64,000 bases of DNA from Heloderma charlesbogerti (Eukaryota > Chordata > Lepidosauria > Squamata > Helodermatidae): contig JANEZZ010000520.1 of NCBI GenBank assembly GCA_026122225.1, forward strand, positions 682,001-746,000, in the 5' to 3' direction. The translations under genes and the position numbers were made by a program. Of this stretch, positions 26,601 through 41,600 are shown piece by piece (positions within the stretch are counted from its first letter, which is position 1; each line of letters opens with the position of its first letter). The notes under the pieces were generated by a model. That model was not told the DNA's origin and did not search any database. It worked only from the letters and a program-made list of their open reading frames with translations.

Positions 26601-29600
26601 GCATTTTTAGCAACTCTTAAAAGATCCAGATACAAGAAGTCCTACTTGCATTAGTCCTACTTTTACAAACAATGGGAGAAATAGTCATGAAAGGTTAGAT
26701 CCAACATCATCCTGGTGGAACGGAGTTGACAGAACCTGTGTTGCCCACCTGCTCCTTTCCCAGCAGCCACCAGAGTCCCCTAAAAAGTCTCGCTGGAGGT
26801 TCAGGGAGCCCTTCTGAATGTGGTGGGCTCTGGCGCTGTGGGGGGGAGGGCTGAGTGGAATGTGGGATTCCCGAAATTAGGCAGACACCTCATCTGCACG
26901 CAGAGTTCCTGCTTTCATAAGGTGCCTCTGCCTGATTTTCAGGGATCCCACCTTCCCCCTCAGACTCCCACATCACACCCCACCGCATACAGGAGGGTCC
27001 CTCAACCCTAGGAGAGGCTTTTCAGGGGCTCTGGGGGGTGATAAGTGAAGGTGTAGGTGAGGAAATCAGCTTCTGCAAACTCCCTTCTACCAGTGTAATG
27101 TTGAATATCACCTGAAGGGCTTTTAAAGAACTTGATTACTCCAAGATTCTTTTATAAAATGCTAGACAGTACCTCTTAGAATGCACAAAACCCCAAACAT
27201 TTTGATATTGATCACTGGGATTTTTTCAAACTGAACACATTTGATAAGGCGCAGAATGTCAAGAGGATATATTTGCAACTTCATTAAAGATTCTTTTCTC
27301 ACCTGGGATATCCTTGACCAAATCTTTGACAGCAATTGTTTAAATTTTTATTATTGTACATTGCCTTGCATATTTTTTAAATGAAAGGAGGATCAATGGT
27401 TGGAAAATAGATAAAACCAACCTTGTACTCCCTATGCAAGTCTAAGATTAAGTCCAATCAAAATAAATGTTTGCTTTGGTCTTCTGTGAATGTATACAGT
27501 CCAATCACTCCACATGTATGCAGTGTCTCTGGTGTGCATATAGAGCTCTGTGTATGCAGGTGCTTCTCCATTCTTTTAAATCCCAGGAAATGCTTTGTAG
27601 GTGCATGATCATTACTTGTACAGAGAAAGCGCAGAAACTGCTTTTGATCTCATCTTTACACCAAAAACTGCAATGACATTGAAATGTCCATCCTGTCTTA
27701 ACAACAGATACCTTGTTTGCCAGCATGAAGGATGTCTTTCAGGAGAGTGCCACAACGAGTGAATGTACTAATGGGGGATCCACCAGGACCACAAAATGCT
27801 ACTGTACACATATCCCCAGCTGTTTTATTGTATACTATTTCATTCAAGGCATATGTCTTCTTGTTGTAGCAACAAAGACATTCTGAGTCAATAAGAGAGC
27901 AAAAGAGAATGAATAGTAGTGAAGGGAACTTGATGGCTAGATATATATTCTGGCAAAATGCACCCATTTTGCCACCATTATTATGCAGCAGCTTATAGAC
28001 ATTTGGAGTCCACTGGAACCCAAGAAAACAGTGCAATTTTAGAACAGATTTTGGAATATGATTGCGAATTGTCAATTGCAATGGGTGAGGACAAAGTAAG
28101 TGGGGTAATGCAGGTAAAAGGCAGTCTCATTATTTGCTTTCTTGCTTTCCTTTGAGCCCCATTCCTAGTCAGGGTTGTAGCCACAGAAGAGCCTGTATGA
28201 GCCTAGATCCTTCATGGGCAGGAGTGAACAACTTCAGGTGGTATGGGGGCCATTTTCTCCCCTGGCCTTCCACACCCAGCAATCCATGCTTCCCCCTCCC
28301 CAGCACCGAAAAAGGAAATAAAATGAGTCTGGAGTGGCTACGGCATGCCCAAATGGTCAAAATTAGCTTGTTTTCACAAGGATCAAATGACTGCCCTGGA
28401 TTCCTGTTTGTTTTTTTAAAAAATTACAACAGCAGGGGGCAGTGTGGACCACATGCAGGCCAGGGAGCACATAGTGCATGTTACCCACCCCTGCTGTTGT
28501 ATATTCCAGGATCCCACCCTAAATGTTCAACTTTCCCTTAAAGATAAATAAATTTCTATCTCTTTTATCTGGGGAGGATGAGAAGGGAGGATAAGCATCC
28601 ATGCCTGAGGCGTGAACTATGGTTTAGTTTTACATCCAGTTTGAGCCTTTGTGGGCATTATAGAGCTCCAATAGCATTTGGGCCTTCATCAGAAAGGCAT
28701 TGTGTGAGTATGTCGGGGCAAAAAGAAGTAATGTTTTCTATGATTAGGAACAGCTAAATATTCAATCAGGGATTCTTTCAAGAAGGCAACTTGACTATGA
28801 GTATTTAGCTCCCTCCAAGTTCCCAGATACTAGTCACACACATTGCGCAAGACCAAACTCTATATATTTCAGAAATGCAATTAATAAAGATCTGCCACTG
28901 GGCATCTTACCATTTGATTTGTTTAAGCAGAGTTGTTCTTTTGGCTCACTGCTGGGAAAAAAACAGACATGGTCAATTCTTTATTACCTAAAACTGTCAA
29001 TAAACACTCTCTCTCTCTCTCTCTCTGTCACACACACACACACACACACACATACACTGCTCTACACCACAGTCCCCACACACACTTTCCCTGAATTAAC
29101 CATTTACGTCAGGAGTACAGACCCATGAGAGAAACCCTAATGTGCATATGACAGAATGAACTATGCCACTAAAATGACGTACCATGACGTGCATTCTAGC
29201 ACTGAGACACATTCTCTTTTTTCTTCATCATAATATGGCTTCTCAACATTGCATTCTGGGTAGCAGCCTAAAATGGGAACAAACAGGCAAAGAATAATCT
29301 CACTTTTCAATAATCATTGATTATTCAGTAATATTATGGAGGTTTTAAAAAATGAAGTTACAGTTATTCGGAAATAGAAGTACAAAAAGTTATGCTGCTT
29401 TTTCACAATGTGCATTGCAAATGTAGCATTCATCCTTTGCTGAACCCACCCTCCACTCAGGAGATCGCAATTTGCACCCCTTTGCATTTTCAGCATCTCA
29501 ACAGAAAATTTATTTTAATTCATTGCCATTGTGTTTTGTGCTAGGTGATAAACTCTGCCTTGAGGCTTACCTTCCAAACTGTAGAGCAGCTTGTCACATT

Positions 29601-32600
29601 TCCCTGTAGGGTTCCTGCAGGTCTTTAAACCTCCGCAGGGTTTATAGTGCCATTCTCTCTTGTGGGGTCGGTTGTAATGGTCGCAGAACACAGCTGGATC
29701 AGAAGACACGGTGAGGCCCAAGTTTTAAATGGAGCCCTCTCCCGCAACCCTGCTCTCTGGCTGGCCATGTACATATCACAGCATGTCGGCTGTGACTTTC
29801 AATGGGAAGCCAGTGCACATCTCCCCTAAGCTCATCCCACTGTCCTTCTCTTCCCCACAGTCATGCATGTTAAATAAATAATTGAGGGAGATGGGGGCAG
29901 GCAGGGGTGGATTATACAACTAAGGATACTTGCTCTTTGCCTTAAATTTTTTTTTAGTTCCAAAAACATGTTTCTGAAACTGAAGGCAGGATTCATTTAA
30001 TTGTGTTCAGACATATAGTTTCACCTTCCTGTATACCTCCACCCCCCTGGACTGGACAAACTTTTTCCATAATACATTTTCTGTTTAGTAGGGACAGAGC
30101 ACATGAAAAGTCCATAAAACCTATAGGGAGGTTCAGTTCAGTTTATTGCTTGTTTTCCAATCAGGCCATTTGCATACACAAACATAGTAAAATACCCCTA
30201 TAGGGAGGTAACAACCTAACTCTACTCATGAGAATTGTGGGAAATAAAACATTTATGAAGTGGAGGAGGGGAGTTTTCCAGGCAAGTCCATACTGTACTA
30301 CTGCAGCTGGCACACTTCCCGCAGTATCCCATGACATCACAGAAACACAAATGTGAATGGTGTTTCTTCCCACTGCAAATGGTCATGAACTTGGACTACC
30401 ATGCCCATCTTTTGACAACAAAGCTGCCTGTGCTGCAAGATGCAAGCGTCTTGGAAGAGAAACACAATGAACAAAGGAACGTCCAAGATAAGCCTGAAGC
30501 CTGAGGCAAAGGTCATATGATTGCAGCAGGGAAAGTGGCAGTCAAGACCTCTGGAGGAAAGGTACTGTCCTTTAGATGAGCCCAATTAATGTACAACCAG
30601 AACACATAGTCAACAGGCATGTTTTCTCACATCATGCAGAACTTGGGAAAAAAGAGCATTCATGATACCCCCAAATCAACAAAACTCTGAGGAAGATGGG
30701 AACACCAAAGAAACAGCTGCTCTCAGCACAGCTCCTGCTTCTGAGTGAAAGACCTGGCTGGCCACCAGGCTCCACTGCTCCAACATGGGCAACTATCTGA
30801 GTGAATGTGGAAAGTGTGAATGGACTGAGCTAAACTGCATTCTATCTATATAAAGGTGTTCTAGAAATGGCATTTGGATTTTGAGTCTGTATCTCACCCC
30901 ATAATCCCAGCTATTTATAACACATGTCAGATATAGAGCTTTTCTACATGAGGCTGTTAATCAGCTGTATTTACTTTCACGTCAGTCACAGAACTGAGCT
31001 CCGACCATTACACAAACATCTTTTCCTTTCCTGTTTCTCCACTACATAACCTCTAGGTGGCACTGTGGTATAGAGGAATGGCGCAAATACATAAGAGGAA
31101 ATCACACTTCCTTTTGCTTTCATAATTAAATGCTACATTTTCCCTGCTCTAAAAAAATTTACCAAAGTGCTGGTTAGCCAGAGAAGCGAAATTGGAGGGT
31201 TATGTCATCATTTAAAGGACCCATAAACAACCATGAGTAGGGAATGACGAGTGCATGATAAATGCCTCATGTAGAAAAGCCTTTGTCATGTGGATAAAAG
31301 TTAATTGTGCTTTCTTTCTTTCTTTTTAAAGAAAGCATTTTTTATCTAATTATTTATGACATTTGATATAATTATTGATTAGATGTTTCCCTCACCTCAG
31401 ATAACATGCAGCCACATGATCACTGCTGCTGAATACATCATTTCTTTTGCATGTACTTACGACAGTTTCTTGGACTTCGCCAGTCAATACAGATGCCGGC
31501 TCTACTACAGCTTCTTGAATATGCAGCTACTGTAGCACAGACGTCCTCACAGTCTCCCACGCTGTCACAGCCACAGAAATCAGACACACAGGATTCATAG
31601 TAGGGTATTGGACTGATCTAGCAGAACCAAGAACAGTGATAGTAAATATTTCACTAAATGTTTCAGTGATGATACAATATTTAAAATACTTCAGAACAGT
31701 ATGTAATCGGTTTCTGAAAAACAGAACACCCAAGAGAGTGCACAGCTTTAACAAAACATCTACAATGCCACCATAATGATGCTAATGTCCTGCGCATATA
31801 ATTATGCATGTACATGTTTTAAAATTCATAACCATTTTGAGTGAATAACTGGCATAGGATGATTCAAGACTATGCTTGAACTTAAATACGTACTGGGGGG
31901 AAATCACTTTTGTCTCTTGAAACGCAGTCTGTGTGCACTCCTAGCTGAAATATCTGAGTCAGTAATCATTGCGAAAGTAATTATGCAAACAGCATTCTTA
32001 GAACGTAATCTCCATTTCCCGGAAGAGCCATTAAACCATGTTAGCTAAAAACCAATCATTAGAGAGGACTGCAAATGTATCTGGAGATAGGGTGGGATAG
32101 TGATTTTTAGGAATCAGGGGTTTGGCCTATCCACCCCCCCTCCCCCCACACACACACTCTTTGTTCCTAGGAATGGCACCAGCCCAACCTCTAGATGAAG
32201 GCACCAGATGAAGGCACCTCTAGATGATGGCACTGCTAGATGATGACACCAGCCCAACCTCTAGATGAGGCACACCCAGCTCTTTTTTTCAAATGCCTTA
32301 AATGGTAATGGTTTGTTTTCTTACATACACCTTTCTTTTGTTTAATGCAGGGATGCAGCAGGACCTCTTTGAGCCCAAGGGATGAATTCCACTTTGGAGT
32401 AGGGATGTCAGAGAATTTCGCCACGAATCTCGGGGAGGCCGAATGCCAGCACATTCGGCCACCCGAAATCAGTGGCGAAATGGTCTGCCCCCCCGCCCCC
32501 CCGGGACGGGACTTACCTTTGGCGACTCTTCCCGGCAGTGGCAGCAGCTCCGCCACCGGCGGCGGTTCGGCAGCGGCGGCGGCCGGCCTTCCGACCAGCT

Positions 32601-35600
32601 GCCGCCGCCGCCGCCATTTCCAAGTTAAAAAAAAAAAGTGATAGGCTACGTAAAGATTTATGTAGCCTATCACGGCTAAATTTTAAAAAACACCGTGATA
32701 GGCTACGTAAATGTTTACATAGCCTATCACAGCTGAGTAAAAAAAAAAAGCACGTATGCAAATGGCGACACCCATGGGTGCCGCCATTCGCGTTCCTTAT
32801 TTTGGCACGTCTTAGTCTACGTAAACATTTACATAGACTATGGTGAAAATAAGGAGAACGCAAATAGCGTAGCGTCTACGCTATTTGCGTTCTCCTTATT
32901 TTCGCCGCAGTCTACGTAAATGTTTACGTAGACTAAGACGTGCCAAAATAAGGAACGCAAATGGCGGCACCAATGGGCGTCGCCATTTGCATACGTGCTT
33001 TTTTTTTACTCAGCCGTGATAGGCTACGTAAACATTTACATAGCCTATCACGGCTGACTGCAGGGACGCAAACGGCGACGGCTACGGCCACCGCCATTTG
33101 CAGGCCCGGCCAGCCAGGATTCGGGGAGGGAGGGATGGAGCGCCTCCCCCCCAGCCAGAATTTCAGGGGGAGGGACGGAGCGCCTCCCCCCCACCGCAAA
33201 TCTATTTCGTCAAAAGGTAAGTGACTTTCGTACATCCCTACTTTGGAGAAACTTTCGACAGGTGCATTCTAGTGATGGGCAGGGCCAAAGGCAAAAGGGT
33301 GGGGCCAAAACACCCCAAATGACATCATGTTTTAACTTAAAGCACTTACTGCCAATAACTCAGTCCTCGGAGAGGCATTTCAAAATTTAGAATGGGGGAA
33401 ACTACAAAAGCTGGGAAATCACCAATTGGTGGTTGGGAGAAAGGGGTGGGGTCAGGGGAAGGAGATGTGGCCATTTGGGAAAGCCTGGAGGGCCAGATTT
33501 GGCCCCCGGACCTGCGGTGCTGCACCCTTGCTTCAGCGGTTCCCTTAAAATTAGCCACTCACAAATCTTGCCTAAACACTGGGAACACACAACTCTTTGA
33601 TAAAGTAGAGCGGAGAGCAAGTACTGCGTTGGACAGCCACCTGGACATTAAAAAGAAAAGTTCCAAAGACTGATGTCAACTAACATCTTACTATGAGTAG
33701 ATCTCCATGAACAGCTACTTTCCAGGTGTTAAAGCAGAAGTGATATGTTGGCAACTCCTGGTATGAAATCTGGTAGGGCTAGTCTCATGAGTAGGCTGTG
33801 TGTGTGCATTAAAACACCAATTGAAATGTGGTGAGTGGCTACTCATGGACAGGCCTTCTCAATGGAAGGCCCCAAATTATGGGGGGGGGGAAACCCCCGC
33901 CAAGAGATCTGCCTGGCTGGTGCCCACTCTGACAACTTTTCAGTGCTAGGCAACAACCTTTGTATTCTCACAAGTGTGTGTGTTTTTTTTAAAAAAATCT
34001 CTTAATATCCTTACTGCCTGGTTGTATTTTAAAGTGGGGTTACCTCTGTGAAATGTTTTAGATCTTTATAGCATATATTGCCTGCTATGTTTTAGTCCCT
34101 GATGGTTTTATTGTGCTGCTTTTGATCTCTAAACAGTGACAGTTAGCATTCATGTTCCGGTGTAGAAAAGACTACCACAACCACGTGCCTGACTTTACCC
34201 AAGTCTTAGTAATTGGCAATGCTTGCTTTGCAACGTGAAGGCAGGTAGACAAAAGGAGAGGGGGTCGGTGGAGGGAGTGACAGAAAGCAAGAAGAGAGCG
34301 GGAGTGGGCGAGAGCTTACTGTACTGTGGCAAGCTCCAAAAACTTCACTCTTGATAATACTACAGTGCTTCTGTCCCAGTAGGAGCTTGGAAGGCTGGCT
34401 TGCACATAGATCTGTCTTCTTTATGTCTGAACAGCTAGTGGTGACTTTCCAGCTGTTTCCAAAGGCCTGCGCATGCATCTCCACAGACTGCCCTCGAGTG
34501 GTAAAGTCGTTGTTGGCACTGTTGTCAAAATCACCACAAAGACCACAAACTCTGCCCTAGGAAACAATCAGTACAAGTTATTTACAAAATCGTCTTTGAT
34601 AGAAAAGACCCCCGAATGTAATAAATTCAAATTGTGTTCATCCAGTCTGCAGCGATTTATGCCCCACCATATCCTTCACAGGGTTTGTTTAAACCACTAG
34701 TACATTATATCCCTTTGATTTGAAACACCCTATCCTTCTACGCTTCTATACCATTTTAAGAGAATGAAAATAGGGGACAGTTACTTTAAATGTATTTTAA
34801 AAGTGAATATCCTGAGAATTAGGGATAGCTTAGTCTATTTCTGGCCCATATCAATTATTACATCAATTCCATCCTGTTTCTGCATTAATGTGTGTTTTTG
34901 TTTAGACATCTACACAAAATATACATTTATTTCAATACATATTTACACATTTTGTGCAGGTTTTTTTTAAATTACACATTAATTTTAACAGATTTCTCAT
35001 AAAATTCACATTTCTAAACATAAATGTTATCTAAATAAACACATTTCAAAATGTATTTTATCCTAAAATACACATTTTAAGTGTACACATTTTTTGAGCT
35101 GCGAAAATTTGGAGACTTATGAAAATGGAAGGATAATGCAGTTCTCTTCTGCACAATTCCCCAGGAGGTGCAGATCTGGTCAATTCACATCAGAATCTGC
35201 AAAGACAGAATTCCTCAAGCTTCACTACTGAGAATTTACAACAGGCAATTGTTGTAAATTACACATTAATTGTGTAATTGTGTACACATTAACAGGCAAA
35301 CTGTTTTGGACTCAGTGGATATAAAAAATATTATCTGCAATTGAAATGGGGATGTGGCAGGTGTCTGGTTGGAGCTTGAGGCTCAGCGATTTCTTGCCAG
35401 CTTGCCCCCCTGGATGCCAGTCTCTGGACCTCTGTGCTTGCTCAATTCGGCATGTGTTGAGTCGAGCAAGTACAGCAGTCCCTGCTGCTCCATGTAAATG
35501 GGCCTATTTACGGCCTCCATTTGTGCAAAACGGGATTTGTGGGAAAAGCCTAGCCACCATTTTGCACAAAACAGCAGGGCACCATTTGCCACTTGCCAGC

Positions 35601-38600
35601 AGGAGCAGAAGCAGCACACGAGGTGGTGGGCCGAAGTGAGTTCGCCCATCCCTAATTTGAAACAAACCATGAGTCTGCCAGTATTTGTCTGACTTATTAG
35701 GTTTCTAACTCTTATATTTACAGTAAGCTATAAAAATATAAATACTTCCTAAACAGTAAAAAAAAGAGACAAGAAATAAAAAAGGATAGAAGTTCATTTT
35801 TGAAAGCTTAATATATTCCAGGGATCTGACTGATGTGTGTGTGTTGTTTTGGATTTTTACCATTTACAGGAATAATCTGGGAATCGCACAATGAACTACT
35901 TGCAATCTGGAAAAAGGGCCAAATGCTTATTAGATGACAACTGTGGCTCACGTGGCTCATAATGATGCCCTCCCCCTGAGATATGACTTCCTTGCAGGAA
36001 AAAAGAACGTATACTTCATGTGCACACAACATGTGTGATGAACACACACATGCTTCTTTCATGGTGCAAAATAGACACGTGTACATTCTTCACATATGAC
36101 CATGTACTGTATCTTTTTCTAAACAGAGATGACATTTTCCTACGAAAATTATCCAATATGAACCAGTGTCGATACAACAATACGCTTCGTGCAAATCACC
36201 AGCTTGGTGGCCATGTTTGCCCTTACTTGAAAAGAGGGAGCCACTTCCACACTCACTGTTGTCTTCTCATCCCACAGGACGGTAATCCCATGGAAAGTTT
36301 CAATTATCATATAAATTCCCATGGGATAAATTTTATAGTTCTTTTCAATGTCTGGCTTACTGGTTATCTCCTCAATTTTCCCTTCCAGAAGTCTGATTTC
36401 ACTACCCTAGAAAAAGACAGGAATAAACTAATGTGAAAGAAAAAGGTTGCAGTTGAAATGAAAGTTGACTATTATAATATGACTGTAACCCTTTGTACAC
36501 AGTAATACATATGCCTCCCCATCATGTTGTGGAACTGGACTATATATCTTTCCCATTGTCTCATTTTCATGAGATATATTCCCTGCTGCTGTGATGTCAC
36601 AGAAGCCTGGAGGTCAGAGAAGCAAGCTCCACCTCCAACTGCTCTGGGGTCATGGAGTCAGGAACATTCTAGCTGCTGAAGCACATAGAACAGCAGAAGA
36701 AGCGGTAAGCTGATGGTGAAGTGGAGAGAAAACAGCAATATTACAGTGATGACAAACTCCCAGGCTGAATGTGTGAATGGGGCTACATCAGTAATCTATC
36801 TATTAATGCATAGATGATGACAATGACAATGATGCTGATGATGTGTGTGTGTGTGTGTGTGTGTATTTTTAAATGGTGTGGTATGATGGGTGTGGAACGT
36901 GGTAAGGCTTTGGGCAAGGCTGGCCCTACTATTAGACAGAGTGAAGCCTCTGCCTCCGGAGGTGTTCCTGGAGGTGGGGCAGAAGCCAGGTGTTGGGGGA
37001 CAGAGGTTTGTGTGGCACATGATCTACCTTGCACCCCTACGTTTGTTTGCTGCCCTCAGGTGTGGTGGAGGATGCTGTCCCATCACCAGTACTGAAATAA
37101 AACTGACTGCCAGCCCAGTTAGATTCTGTATGTTGAATGGGTTGGGGCACCATCTTGTCCTTCACCGCAGGCAGTAAAATGTTTAGAGTCAGCCCAGCCT
37201 GTGTGTGAATGAGGGCAAACATGGTCTGTGAGTGATGTGCTTGCAGTGCACATGGGAGCATGAATGGGGTGAGTGGTGTTTGAAAGCGGTACTAAAACCT
37301 CCAAGGATTCTGTGGCACCTTAAAGACTACTATGTATAATAAACCTTTGTTGGCTAGATGCTATGGACCATGAAAGCTTATGCCACAATAAACTTGTTAG
37401 TCCTTAAAGTGACATGAGACTAAAGATGGATGAAAAACATTACCCTTCCCAATCCAAATCAGAATTAATCCAGTGGAGGGGGGGGGGATTAAGCATGCAG
37501 ATATCTACAGATATCCAACAGGCATCCAGACATTGGACTTATGGATGTCATCATGGGTACATCAGGATCTAGAGGCCTTCAAAGCTGCTGTTCTTCTTTC
37601 AGCAAACAGCAGGTCTCTCAACATTCCAACTCGCACCTGCACCAGAGTGAGTAGCAAAGGAGATCTGATCTGCACTGGGAGGGGTTTCTAGCAGATGTCT
37701 GATGATGTCACTGAAGGGCCAAGGTCCTTTTCAGACTACCCTAACTCAGGACCTTTTTCAGACATCAAGCAAGTTCAGCCAGACAGATACTTGAAAGATT
37801 TAAACTACAAACCCATGAGATTAGGTCAGGGGTGCAGAACCTCTTTCAGACCCAAGGCCAGATTCCATTTCAGAGAAGCTCTCAGGGGCTGCACTCCATT
37901 GGTGGGTGGGGCCCAAGGCAAAGAGGGCAGAGCCCAAAATACAAACTATACCAGCATATTTTAGCCTAAAGCCATTACTGCTAGTTACTAAGCCATTTTA
38001 ACCTTTTAGAATGGGGGAAGAACTGCATAAAAGCCAGGAAACCACCAAACAATTGGTGGTTGGGGGGAAGGGGGCATGGCTGTCTGGGGAACCCCAGAGG
38101 GCAAGATTGTGACCCCAGGCAGCATGGATTTGGCACCCAGGCCTGAGGTTCTGCACCCCTGGTTAGAAGTTAGGGTCCCTCAAATCCAGCCAATAATCCA
38201 GTTAATTCTGGATTTCAATGGCAACTCTACATAGCACTTTTATCTTTTTGCTACAGCAGATGAATGCAGCTATCCTTTTAAAATCTGAATGCAGTATGCA
38301 GCAGACAGGGTGGGAATGGGTGTAGACAAGTTACAGCAAACATACCATCAGGCAACCATACATTTTTGCAGTTATCCACTTGTTGGGCTGATTCTAGACT
38401 TACCTCCAAGACGATGCTAATTTTCAAGGAACAAATGGTCAACGATTTACCACATGCAGTGTTTTGCATCACAATTTGAAAGGTGCCTGGCTGGAGATTA
38501 TTGGGGCAGAAGTCCTTAGAGAAGGAAAGGAAAAGCACACTGAACCTTACGCTCTTCATATCAGTATCCAACCCACGCGGGCATGCATTGTTGCGAAGGA

Positions 38601-41600
38601 AGAGTATGCCACCCAAGCTAAGGTAGGTCCTGCAGAATCTATGGCTTTGATCAGTGTTGGGAGGGGCCGCGGCTCAGTGGCAGAGCACCTGCTTTGCATG
38701 TAGAAGGTCCCAGGTTCGATCCCCGGCATCTCCAGGTAGGGCTGGAAAAATTCCTGTCTAAAACCCTGGAGAGCTGCTGCCAGGCAGGGTCGGCAATACT
38801 GGGCTGGATGGAGCAATGAACAAGGCAGCTTCCTATGTTCTTATATCCCTAGTGTTTCTTAAACCTGTACCTCCATTCAAAGGAACTAGATTTTGTGCAT
38901 CTGCCTAGTTCCTAGAAGCCCTACAGATTGCAGAACTACTTTCTGTTCCATTTTTTACACACACATATAATCATACACCGTGCCAGTTGACCCTCCTGTC
39001 CAGTTTTTATGGTTGGCTATCACTTCTGTCTGCCCCTCTCTCCACCTCCACGTCACCTCTAACTGTAACTGGTCTGCAGCAGTTAGGAACGCGACCTCAC
39101 TGCTCACTTTCTCTGCTGATCCTAGCGAAGACATGCCATTCACAGCGACGACATGTAGCATGGTTCCGCACACACCCCGCTCTTGCTCCACACCTCCTAG
39201 GAGGGCCTACTGACAGGTTTAATGAGCACTGCCCCAGCAAAGTAAATGCTGATTTGCACACTGAGCAAAATCATCTGGTGGTCCTTCAGAGACTGTACTA
39301 CTTCAGAATACAGGGGAGAGGTTGCATTTTTGAATGGTCACCCACATTAAAAAAACCAAACCCATAAGGAAACAACTTCTTGCATGAAGAAAACTGTATA
39401 TCAAGGAGCGAGCTACTCAAGTTGTTTTCTCCCTATTGTGTTTATTTCCTACATGCAGGGAGTTATTTTCATAGGAGGGCATTTGTTTAAGAGATCCTTC
39501 ATTTGCAGGATGAAGTGTACAGTCAGTGCAATTTTGCTGAATGTGTAACTTGGCTCTAAGAAAGTCTTGCACAAGATGTGCCAGCCCCATTAATTTCAAC
39601 TGTGGGGGATGAAGCCTGGAGGTTCATAGTGCATTAAAGGCATCATTCCTCAAGCCAAATCCTGATGCCGTTTTCTCATATGGTGGATCCATGCTTCTTT
39701 TGCAGTAGCCCTGAATCCTCCAACGTTGGACAAGTGCAGATCCTGGCCCTCAGTCATGGTGAAATCCATGACACACAGTCCAGTACATGTCAACTCAGAA
39801 TTAAGTCCCATTGAGTTCAGTGGGGCTTACTCCTAGGTAAGTGGGTATAGGGTTGCAACCATAATCACTGAAAACAGAGAGCTGCCATTTGGTGCCATGC
39901 AATACAGCCTGCGCTTGAGAGGGGTGATATAGTTTTGACACCTGGGCTACGATATAATCACAGTCTCCCATGAAGTCAAATTTTGCTCCATCAAAGCTGA
40001 AGTAGTGTCCATTCCCATACACAGTGCATGTTCCTTGGCAGGGGTTCTTTGTACAGTTCCATCGTCTCTTCTGGCATATGCTAGGAGATTAAATGTAAAG
40101 GGTCACAAATAGTCACCTCAAGGGAAACTCTGCATATAAGCAAAATATAAATGCCTAAAATAAGCAAATGAATGAATAAATAGAATATTTAGTATAAATA
40201 GAATAAATATTTAGAATAAATAGAATAAATACATCTATTCACACATTACATAGTGGTCAAAGCAGTAGTAATAATAAGAGTGTAATAAACATTTATCTGC
40301 ATGGGTCAGTTGAAATGAGAGCTCTACAGAACCCTTCCTTTTTCACCCTTGGAGATGTACTCAAACCGTTCTTCCTAATCCTCTCCCCAATCCAGAACTT
40401 CTATTAAACACAGGGCAAAGCCATAGGATTCTCCAGTTCTACCAATCCTTGCAGCTCAAGAAGACTCTGTTGCATCATGGGAATAGGGTTATGTATGATG
40501 TACCAACAGCTATATGCTTGCTTAGGCCTTAATGTAATAAATTCCTTTGACTGTCTCTAGAGACAGGTCTTGATTTATAGGCTGGGCATCAAACTCACTA
40601 TGAGGTTAATATAACATTAAAAAAATTACACCACTGGTACAGCCCATTTATAAATAAAATTGTCAGTACCTGATCTACAAAATATAGTTTTGTATGTATG
40701 GTCTGAAGTCCAAAGCTACATTAGTCTTTGGAGCATTCCAAAGATCTTGTTGAGGATTTAGTGCTATTCAAGCATCACATGCTTTTAAGACCTGTATTTA
40801 CTTTTTTATGTAATGGCTTTAAGAACACTGAAAAATACTATACCATGTATTACAGTTGACTGTGATGTATGTGCCAGGACTATAGAAATTTCCTCTGTGG
40901 ATGCAAGGGCATTGCTCCTCATTAATACAATTGCCATTACCATCAGACACCAGTCCGTCAGGACACATGCATCCCGAAACACATTCTGTAGCATACTGGG
41001 AGCACGAAAACAAAACAGATATTGAAATAGAAGGAAGCATAAATGAATAAAGGAGAGGATGGGGAAATAAAGGCAGCCTTTCATATAATGGCACTGTTCA
41101 GGATGCTGCTCATTAATTCAGAAAATACTGCCAACACACGCTGAATCATCCAGAAAGGAGCCCTTTCAGAATGAAAGAGTGCCTTGGATTTGTGATAATA
41201 TATTCATGACAAGGTACAATCCTTAGAGACTGCAGGCTTCCTTCTCATGAGATGAGCACTACAAACATAGAGAAGATCCCTTTATGGAATCAGAGGCAGA
41301 TCTGAAGTGCCCCATAATTGTGAGATGATCATGAGCATTTCTGGAGAATGCCAGAGGAGGGTTACAAGAGGAAGGCAATTGCTCACTTTGATGAGGTATT
41401 CACCAGCATACACAACAATGTTAGATGGATCAATTCACAGGAATGTATGCACTGTGAAGATGGCATTCAAAGAACCATAACATTGCAAAGGAGGGAAATT
41501 ATCTGGATGATAAGTTAGTGGTATGTTTACAAAGCAGGATTCTCAGACTGCAACCCAGAGAGTTTAAGAGCTCTATGGCAGGCAGGAACATTATAGCCCT

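Noticed and set aside
20998..28911. CysD modules or a Pro/Thr/Ser mucin exon between D3 and D4
   Set aside because: I looked on the minus strand for the CysD tryptophan/cysteine pattern and for Thr/Ser/Pro-rich frames and found none; an assembly collapse of a repeat exon cannot be excluded.
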